NCBI GenBank assembly: GCA_903903365.1
Contig: CAIUYS010000359.1
Location: 1-12,463 of the forward strand
Reading direction: 5' to 3'
DNA from: an uncultured Methylococcaceae bacterium
Lineage (GTDB): Bacteria > Pseudomonadota > Gammaproteobacteria > Methylococcales > Methylomonadaceae
Length of the DNA stretch: 12,463 nucleotides
Under the pieces are notes generated by a model. The model was not told the origin of the DNA and searched no databases. It saw nothing but the letters and a program-made list of their open reading frames with translations. Each line of letters opens with the position of its first letter. Position 1 is the first letter of the stretch. The translations under genes were made by a program, and so were the position numbers. Positions 1 to 4,323 of this stretch are shown here, piece after piece.

Positions 1-141
1 CAACATGGCTTTTTTGAGCCTGTTCAAATCGTACCGACCAGATCGAGACAATCGCTCCCAGTCTTTGAGGAAGCTTTTTGTGTAATCCGCTGCCCGTGGT
101 AGTGGCGCTCTCTTACTTGTCGATGTTTTTTTCGAGGTCAT
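1..141 (-). CDS. YafQ/RelE-family mRNA-interferase toxin, N-terminal part (truncated by the window edge)
   Basis: Toxin half of a type II toxin-antitoxin pair. Only the first 47 codons are inside the window, and the rest lies off the left edge. The frame reads MTSKKTSTSKRAPLPRAADY and continues with a basic, aromatic stretch (YTKSFLKDWERLSRSGRYDL, then NRLKKAML). This resembles the start of YafQ-type toxins, which are ribosome-dependent endoribonucleases that cut mRNA; catalytic residues near the C-terminus cannot be seen here. The likely ATG (141-139) lies inside the antitoxin gene, so the two genes overlap by about 29 bases in different frames, which is typical of translationally coupled TA operons. 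A later start is not excluded because no clear ribosome-binding site could be assigned. It would be co-transcribed with, and neutralised by, the upstream antitoxin. Confidence 0.75.
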   Translation of the reverse strand, partial: MTSKKTSTSKRAPLPRAADYTKSFLKDWERLSRSGRYDLNRLKKAML

Positions 142-394
142 CGAACAATTCGGCAACTGTTGAAAAACGTGCATGGTGTGTACTGACAATTTCGTCAGCT
201 TCGGCCATCGCCTTACGTGTCTCCGCGTTCGGCACCTTCAATTCGAGTGGAAAAGCCTGATCAACCACCACGCGATGCAGAAACAAGCGGACGGCATCAG
301 ATACCGACAACCCCATAGCGGCGAGTGTCTGGGTTGCTTGCGCTTTAGTTTCGTCGTCTATACGGACGTGTAGCATAGATGTGTGTGCGGCCAT
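113..394 (-). CDS. RelB/DinJ-family antitoxin
   Basis: A 93-aa antitoxin expected to bind and block the downstream YafQ-like toxin and to repress its own operon. The N-terminal part (about residues 7-45, including MLHVRIDDETKAQA and MGLSVSDAVRLFL) matches the ribbon-helix-helix DNA-binding fold of DinJ/RelB. The proline-containing linker (FPLELKVPNAET) and acidic C-terminal tail (ELFDDLEKNIDK) fit the toxin-wrapping region. The frame is open further upstream to 514, but the start at 394 is preferred: a GGAGAG ribosome-binding site lies just upstream, while the promoter and palindromic operators at 412-451 sit inside the longer reading. Its last codons overlap the toxin start, and the gene order antitoxin then toxin is standard for this family. 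Family assignment is by recalled similarity and is fairly secure. Confidence 0.9.
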   Translation of the reverse strand: MAAHTSMLHVRIDDETKAQATQTLAAMGLSVSDAVRLFLHRVVVDQAFPLELKVPNAETRKAMAEADEIVSTHHARFSTVAELFDDLEKNIDK

Positions 395-411
395 TTTTAT
401 CTCTCCAAAGA

Positions 412-445
412 CATACTCACAGAGTATGTATCTCAAAAGAGATAC
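412..445. promoter_or_regulatory. Two tandem palindromic operators of the toxin-antitoxin operon
   Basis: Two perfect inverted repeats stand side by side: CATACTC-ACA-GAGTATG at 412-428 and GTATCTC-AAAA-GAGATAC at 428-445. They share one base and have related half-sites containing a GAG core. They lie between the putative -35 and -10 boxes and the antitoxin start. Ribbon-helix-helix antitoxins of the DinJ/RelB type bind such palindromes, so autoregulation by the toxin-antitoxin complex is the natural inference. Confidence 0.75.
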
Positions 446-451
446 TGTAAA
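423..451 (-). promoter_or_regulatory. Putative sigma-70 promoter of the toxin-antitoxin operon
   Basis: On the minus strand TTTACA (451-446, five of six matches to the -35 consensus) is followed after exactly 17 bases by CATACT (428-423, four of six matches to the -10). The spacer is the second palindrome and the -10 overlaps the first. A repressor bound there would therefore block RNA polymerase directly. Confidence 0.55.
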
Positions 452-556
452 GAATTTTATACAAATTGTTGTCGATTTGTCGGTGGAAAAGGCCTTGTTA
501 CGAACGTTAAACAAACAAAAGTATTGTTAACGTTTTTTCATGCCACCTAAAAACAC

Positions 557-866
557 TGTCACTTTTCTAAGTCGATGTCAGCGGATTGTCAAAGTCGATG
601 TCAGCAGCCAGATTAGATGTGTGGCAAGACCTCATAAGAATAGAGTCGCAAAAGTGTATCGAATATATGCACTTTCGCGCCATAACTTTTGCGACACAAA
701 AAACGTTGAATTTACGGGGGGGCCTGGTTGTCGCAAAACTCCTGATTTTCTCGACAACCCATTCATGCAGTTGGTTACAACTTTCTGTTCTACCGAGTAG
801 CCCGCACTCCTGCAACTGGATTTACCCATTTTTGCGATGTACTGACGTCGACTTAGAAAAGTGACA
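557..866. mobile_element. 310-bp inverted-repeat-bounded element, MITE-like or remnant insertion sequence
   Basis: The block is bounded by 25-bp inverted repeats, 557-581 and 842-866, identical at 24 of 25 positions, starting 5'-TGTCACTTTTCTAAGTCGA at both ends. The left end carries a second direct copy of AAGTCGATGTCAGC (569-582 and 592-605). Terminal TG...CA and repeated end sequences recall IS21-type ends, but this family link is tentative. The short frames inside do not look like protein genes and no transposase is present, so it would be non-autonomous. I could not find a convincing target-site duplication directly outside the repeats. Internally there are further palindromes: GTCGCAAAAGT/ACTTTTGCGAC at 645-655/685-695 and GGTTGTCG/CGACAACC at 726-733/752-759. 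Confidence 0.6.
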
Positions 867-1170
867 CCTTACTGGCCGCATCTGATGCTGTTCATACGGA
901 ATGGAATTGCCAGTTGAAACTTAAAGTTTTAAATTGGGAATTGCTGGTATTTTGTAGCTCAGTCATTGATGCGGCCTTGCATCGGTGTAGAATAAACCGC
1001 CGTTCCTCAAGATCTTAAACATGCTTGGGCAACGCGGCCTAAAAACGCTACGCACTTCAGCCCTATTTACTAAAGTTTGTAATAATTAGTGGCCTTATTC
1101 AAAGCGTGCGCAGAAAGACGCCATAAAGACAATTTCACTATTTTTTCGTTAGTATTTAAAGGAGCTTTTT
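867..1170. other. Non-coding stretch upstream of the HU gene
   Basis: No credible gene was seen. It contains a separated inverted repeat GGCCGCATC/GATGCGGCC (874-882 and 968-976) and a weak promoter-like pair, TTGATG at 966-971 and TAGAAT at 988-993 with a 16-base spacer, about 180 bases before the HU start. A good ribosome-binding site, AAAGGAG at 1158-1164, belongs to the HU gene. A TAGCTCAGTC string near 955 resembles a tRNA D-arm, but no cloverleaf can be formed around it. Confidence 0.4.
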
Positions 1171-1446
1171 ATGAACAAATCGGAACTGATTACCGCCATT
1201 GCTGAACACGCTAACCTAACCAAAGCTGACACAAGCCGTGCGCTGGACGGCTTGCTTAAAACCATTGAAACCACCCTGGCATCCGGTAATTCCGTGGCAT
1301 TGGTAGGTTTTGGCTCTTTTGAAGTCAAAGCAAGAGCAGAACGTAAGGGACGTAATCCACAAACCGGTGAGGAAATCACTATTGCTGCGGCAAAAATCCC
1401 TTCCTTTAAACCCGGCAAAGGATTGAAAGACGCCGTTAACGGTTAA
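1171..1446 (+). CDS. hupB: DNA-binding protein HU (HU-beta type)
   Basis: A 91-aa nucleoid protein of the HU/IHF family, normally 90 aa, which binds double-stranded DNA as a dimer and bends it with little sequence specificity. It opens with MNKSELITAIAEHANLTKAD, typical of HU. It has the core VALVGFGSFEVKARAERKGR and the DNA-contacting arm motif GRNPQTGEEI with its conserved proline, and ends KPGKGLKDAVNG. The start is set by AAAGGAG at 1158-1164, six bases before ATG. HU-beta genes of gammaproteobacteria usually lie after lon, but here the next gene is IHF-alpha and the surroundings are accessory. This could be an extra, transferred copy serving a mobile element or replicon. Which HU subunit it is closest to is less certain than the family. 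Confidence 0.92.
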   Translation: MNKSELITAIAEHANLTKADTSRALDGLLKTIETTLASGNSVALVGFGSFEVKARAERKGRNPQTGEEITIAAAKIPSFKPGKGLKDAVNG

Positions 1447-1459
1447 CAACGCGCGGTAA

Positions 1460-1495
1460 CCGGTTAAGATCCTGTTTGAACAGGATCTTAACCGG
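1460..1495 (+). terminator. Strong hairpin between the HU and IHF-alpha genes
   Basis: A perfect 16-bp inverted repeat, CCGGTTAAGATCCTGT at 1460-1475 and its complement at 1480-1495, encloses a TTGA tetraloop. It begins 13 bases after the HU stop codon. The RNA stem would be very stable, but only CAAAATT follows, with no U run. It may therefore be an attenuator, an mRNA-stabilising 3' end or a protein-binding site rather than a classical intrinsic terminator. Confidence 0.65.
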
Positions 1496-1527
1496 CAAAA
1501 TTACTGGAAAACTGAAGGAAGGATGGC

Positions 1528-1815
1528 ATGGCATTAACCAAGGCAGATTTTGCTGAACAACTGTTCGACGAATTGGGCTTAAACAAACGCATCACAAAAG
1601 ACCTGGTAGCGTTGTTTTTTGAGGAAATTAAAGCGACTTTAGAGCAGGGTGAGTTCGTAAAAATTTCTGGGTTTGGTAAATTCGAGCTTCGCGACAAAGG
1701 TGTCCGTCCTGGCAGGAATCCAAAAACAGGCGAGGAAATTCCCATCACTGCCCGACGTGTTGTCACCTTCAAACCTGGGCCACGACTTAAAGAACAAATA
1801 GGTTTGATACCTTAG
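1528..1815 (+). CDS. ihfA: Integration host factor alpha subunit
   Basis: A 95-aa member of the HU/IHF family. IHF is a heterodimer of alpha and beta subunits that bends specific sites sharply and assists recombination, replication and transcription. Diagnostic alpha-subunit stretches are MALTKADFAEQLFDELGLNK at the start, then LVALFFEEIKATLEQGE, VKISGFGKFELRDK, the arm motif RPGRNPKTGEEIPITARRVV and TFKPGPRLKE. The start is supported by GAAGGAAGG shortly before ATG. The usual chromosomal neighbour pheT is absent, and no beta subunit gene is visible. The protein must pair with IHF-beta encoded elsewhere, with HU, or with itself. It sits 81 bases after HU on the same strand, behind a strong hairpin. 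An accessory second copy is likely but cannot be proven from this window. Confidence 0.9.
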   Translation: MALTKADFAEQLFDELGLNKRITKDLVALFFEEIKATLEQGEFVKISGFGKFELRDKGVRPGRNPKTGEEIPITARRVVTFKPGPRLKEQIGLIP

Positions 1816-1821
1816 CGTCTT

Positions 1822-1843
1822 AACCGGTTCTGACGGTTTTTCT
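1822..1843 (+). terminator. Putative intrinsic terminator after IHF-alpha
   Basis: AACCG (1822-1826), a seven-base loop and CGGTT (1834-1838) are followed by TTTCTT, shortly after the IHF-alpha stop codon. The stem is only five pairs long, so the call is moderate. Confidence 0.45.
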
Positions 1844-2045
1844 TCCGTTATAAATTCCAATATTCCGACAGGACACCGTCAGCGTTATTATCATCAAGCA
1901 AAATAACCCTGTTAAAAAAAGAAAATACAGGCTATGCCAAGTGAAAGTCGTCATTGGAAATCAAGAAATTTATGGATAGTCGAGCAGCCGTCGGCCAATT
2001 GTGGTCATTGCGACGCCAGTCATCTTTATGCATTGTTTACATGTA

Positions 2046-2051
2046 TATAAT
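2046..2051 (+). promoter_or_regulatory. Putative -10 box for the SEC-C protein gene
   Basis: A perfect TATAAT lies 42 bases before the ATG at 2093, in an AT-rich stretch that includes the palindrome TACATGTA. The best -35 candidate (CTTTAT region, 16-18 bases upstream) is poor, so this may be a weak or activator-dependent promoter. Confidence 0.4.
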
Positions 2052-2092
2052 AATGTAACGCTGTCGATACAAAAATTAGAGCCATTAGAAAA

Positions 2093-2824
2093 ATGTTAAG
2101 TGAAAAGACTCAGAAGAAATTATCTCAATTGCTAAAAGATATTGATCCTAGGGAGGAATATTTAAATCCAATAGAGATACAAGGACTATTATACGCAGTG
2201 GTAATAACACCGGAACTGATAATGCCAAATGAATGGCTACCGATTATCCTTGATGATGAACGTCATGAATACGTATCTATTGAGTCGATGAAAAAATTGC
2301 TTGAAGAACTCTTAAATGCTTACAATCATTACAACACAATGCATCTGAAAGGTAATCTTCATTTTCCTTACGACCCAAAACAAATGACTCTGGATTTGTT
2401 TGATACCTTGAAGGATTGGAGTTGGGGGTTCTTTTTGGGATTGGAATTACGGTCGGAATTATGGACTAGTGAGCTTGTTGCCAGAAACGCGAACCGAGAG
2501 ATAGAAACAATCGATAAGAGCTTCAAGATTATTCAATTTCTAGTAGATGATGATTTTGATGATATCGAGTTCATTGATGAAATCAAACAGGGAATTCCGG
2601 CCGAAGTAAACGAAGACGACATTGAGATGTATGCTGAATGGTCGTGCTTAGAGTTACTGCCAACTATAGTGGAAAATATACAGCAGTTTGCCGGTGAAAT
2701 AGGGGAAATAACAGCGACTGACAAAACGATAAAACAAACGCCTGTTCAATCTTCTTATATTGGACGTAACGATCCTTGCCTTTGTGGCAGTGGTAAAAAA
2801 TATAAAAAATGTTGCTTAAATTAA
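2093..2824 (+). CDS. YecA/UPF0149-family protein with C-terminal SEC-C zinc motif
   Basis: A 243-aa probable cytoplasmic protein. The N-terminal part has the UPF0149 (YgfB/YecA) pattern: LNPIEIQGLLYAVVITPELI then PNEWLPIILDDE at about residues 25-55, and DLFDTLKDWSWGFFLGLEL at about 100-125, corresponding to the family's region of repeated acidic and aromatic helices. The last 21 residues are a complete SEC-C motif, IGRNDPCLCGSGKKYKKCC, with zinc ligands C229, C231, C240 and C241. SEC-C motifs bind zinc and in SecA help recognise ribosomes or SecB. YecA itself binds metal and ribosomes, but its role is not settled, so no specific function is claimed. Length is close to E. coli YecA (about 220 aa). 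The Shine-Dalgarno before ATG is weak (TTAGAAAA). It is a single-gene unit with an AT-rich promoter region and no visible partner. Confidence 0.8.
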   Translation: MLSEKTQKKLSQLLKDIDPREEYLNPIEIQGLLYAVVITPELIMPNEWLPIILDDERHEYVSIESMKKLLEELLNAYNHYNTMHLKGNLHFPYDPKQMTLDLFDTLKDWSWGFFLGLELRSELWTSELVARNANREIETIDKSFKIIQFLVDDDFDDIEFIDEIKQGIPAEVNEDDIEMYAEWSCLELLPTIVENIQQFAGEIGEITATDKTIKQTPVQSSYIGRNDPCLCGSGKKYKKCCLN

Positions 2825-3189
2825 TGGCTAAATGTAGCTGCGTGCCAAATGTTTTGATCGACTTTTCATCAAATCCTTATCTTGGCGTTAATTGACCAAA
2901 AGAACGGTTATTGATGGGGGAGACATTTACCGTAGCCACGAAGGATGGCTGCGTCAGGAAAATCTTGGGGTACCCGACAAGGGAGATTGAGAGAAAGACA
3001 AACACAAACACAAACACAAACACAAACACAAACACAAACACAAACACAAACAAAAGGCTCCAAAGAATCGTTGATAAACCCTGAAACTTTTTAATGCGCA
3101 TTGATTAGTTATTCAGTTTAGATAATCTACCGTTAAAAAGCCATTTAAATGGCGGAAGTTATCCAATCACTAGTTGAGAATCGGAGAAT
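2825..3189. other. Gene-poor spacer with a simple-sequence repeat
   Basis: No well-supported gene. The hexanucleotide tract at 3001-3052 is the main feature. Two frames cross it. The plus-strand frame 2914-3084 would encode 56 residues beginning MGETFTVATKDGCVRKILGY with an alternating Asn-Thr run. A minus-strand frame, 3101-2877, would give a Phe-Val run inside a hydrophobic segment. Neither has a clear ribosome-binding site. The non-repetitive part of the plus frame looks slightly protein-like, so a small or decayed gene is not excluded. Confidence 0.4.
3001..3052. repeat. Hexanucleotide microsatellite, (AACACA) x 8 plus a partial unit
   Basis: Eight perfect copies of AACACA occupy 3001-3048, followed by AACA. 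Just upstream, AAAGACA is a diverged unit. Six-base units keep any reading frame, so slippage would change the length of an encoded run, not switch frames. Confidence 0.95.
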
Positions 3190-3318
3190 ATGGGAACAAC
3201 TTCAGTGCGAGTATTCTTAATGGGTGTAGGGTGTATCGGAAAGACGATGGCCGGCAGAATGTTGTCCGAGCTTCTGGATGTTCCTTTTTTCGACCTGGAT
3301 GAATCATCTATCGACTGA
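3190..3318 (+). pseudogene. Truncated shikimate-kinase-like P-loop protein fragment
   Basis: A 42-codon frame starts with ATG behind a GGAG and reads MGTTSVRVFLMGVGCIGKTM, then AGRMLSELLDVPFFDLDESS and stops at TGA. The GVGCIGKT stretch is a Walker A nucleotide-binding loop, and FFDLDE matches the conserved substrate-side Asp region that follows it in shikimate-kinase-type enzymes, which phosphorylate a small-molecule hydroxyl. Intact members have 160-180 residues or more, so only the first quarter remains. After the stop the next frame reads YIEKFSVLADLSSVT to 3366 and then stops, which may be a frameshifted continuation or an unrelated stretch. It ends just before the 307-aa gene and is best read as a relic of a gene replaced by that operon. 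Whether a short peptide is still made is unknown. Confidence 0.6.
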
Positions 3319-3375
3319 TTACATTGAAAAGTTTTCAGTCCTTGCCGACTTATCCTCAGTCACGTAAAGTAAGCC

Positions 3376-4299
3376 ATGAAAAAAATAGCCGCTAAAGTAT
3401 TAAAACGACTCAACAAGTCCACGGTCAACAACGTTATTGATCTCAAGGCGTATCGACAGCAAAAAACCGCAACGGAAGACCTGTTCAAGCAAGTCATCAC
3501 CGCAGAAGCGGCCTTTAACGCGGGCTATGATCCGTTACATGCCATTTATATTCATACCCAAAACTTACTATCGATACTGGTAGAAGTTTTACAAGCTATT
3601 CCTGAACCGGCCTTGAGTCGTTTCTTTAATACAGTTGAAGCGGCTGATGATGCGTATATTCCAAGCAGTCCGCCGATGAGTCCACTCACGAAAAGCTATT
3701 TTAGCTGTTGGTTATTGTTTGATATGAGTATCGGACTGGATAAAGAAACGCTCGCCACGATTATTATTGATCTGGCCAAGCCGTTGGGTTTACACCCAAG
3801 CATGGTCGGCGTCATGCAGGTGATGCAAGACTCGCGCATGGGTATTTATGAATTTATGGGGCGTCAGGGTAACCACGTTTTATTAAAAGAGCTGACCGGC
3901 CATACCGTCATTCCCTGTTTCTGCCCTGCGGGTTATAAGGGAGCACAGCCTGGTGAGCTATGGCTGGCCAGAGTTTTACCCCCTGTTTTAGAGTCCTTTG
4001 ATTATAGTGTTATCTTCACGACACCCTATGTATTGCTTAGCCCTGATAAGAATAGCTGGGAAGCGTATCTTAAGCGCACGATTAGCGCCAAGAAAACCAG
4101 GACAACGGCAAACTCCCTGGAAAATCTACTGAAATATGGCTTGTCAGATAATTATTGGCATGAATATATCTTCCAGTCCTATGTTAATTACAAAACGGAC
4201 GTGATTTATCTGCAAGGCTTGCCTGATGTCAGTTCATCCAGGCCTCACAATACGGACATGCCCCGGTTTTCGTCCCTATTACCTGATAGTCATTCATGA
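3376..4299 (+). CDS. Conserved-looking hypothetical protein of 307 aa, co-directional with the RecD2-like helicase
   Basis: I do not recognise a named family. No signal peptide or clear membrane segment is visible, so it is probably cytoplasmic. The N-terminus is basic (MKKIAAKVLKRLNKS). About residues 40-150 are mainly helical, including LLSILVEVLQAIPEPALSRF. A segment near residues 160-225 is rich in Gly, Pro and aromatics: MGIYEFMGRQGNHVLLKELT, then CFCPAGYKGAQPGELWLARV and SVIFTTPYVLL. A similar CxxPAGYxG...GELW...TTPYVL pattern seems familiar from uncharacterised bacterial proteins, but I cannot name a source. The two Cys (CFC) could bind metal, but no full site is evident. The gene ends 24 bases before the helicase ATG on the same strand, so they are probably one operon and may share a DNA-processing role. 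The start is weakly supported (AAGTAAGCC before ATG). Confidence 0.8.
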   Translation: MKKIAAKVLKRLNKSTVNNVIDLKAYRQQKTATEDLFKQVITAEAAFNAGYDPLHAIYIHTQNLLSILVEVLQAIPEPALSRFFNTVEAADDAYIPSSPPMSPLTKSYFSCWLLFDMSIGLDKETLATIIIDLAKPLGLHPSMVGVMQVMQDSRMGIYEFMGRQGNHVLLKELTGHTVIPCFCPAGYKGAQPGELWLARVLPPVLESFDYSVIFTTPYVLLSPDKNSWEAYLKRTISAKKTRTTANSLENLLKYGLSDNYWHEYIFQSYVNYKTDVIYLQGLPDVSSSRPHNTDMPRFSSLLPDSHS

Positions 4300-4323
4300 G
4301 TTACGCGCATTAAGGGGTCGTCG

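Noticed and set aside
395..514. A longer antitoxin starting at 514
   Set aside because: The extension would cover the promoter and operators. A good GGAGAG site and the family's normal length support the start at 394.
540..864. Several overlapping open frames of 65-92 codons on both strands
   Set aside because: They all lie in the inverted-repeat element, have no convincing ribosome-binding sites, and read through palindromic repeats, so they are by-products of the element's composition.
945..1000. A tRNA-like string, TAGCTCAGTC
   Set aside because: It matches a D-arm by sequence, but no acceptor, anticodon or T-arm pairing can be built around it.
1460..1500. The 16-bp hairpin as an IS terminal repeat pair
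   Set aside because: The arms are only four bases apart and there is no cargo, so it is an RNA or DNA hairpin and not a transposon.
1934..2050. A 38-codon frame with a CGHC motif (MPSESRHWKS start)
   Set aside because: No ribosome-binding site, and its stop coincides with the likely promoter of the SEC-C gene. The Cys pair alone is not enough evidence.
2996..3052. The repeat tract as a CRISPR or iteron array
   Set aside because: The units are only six bases with no spacers, and no Cas or replication-initiator gene is nearby.
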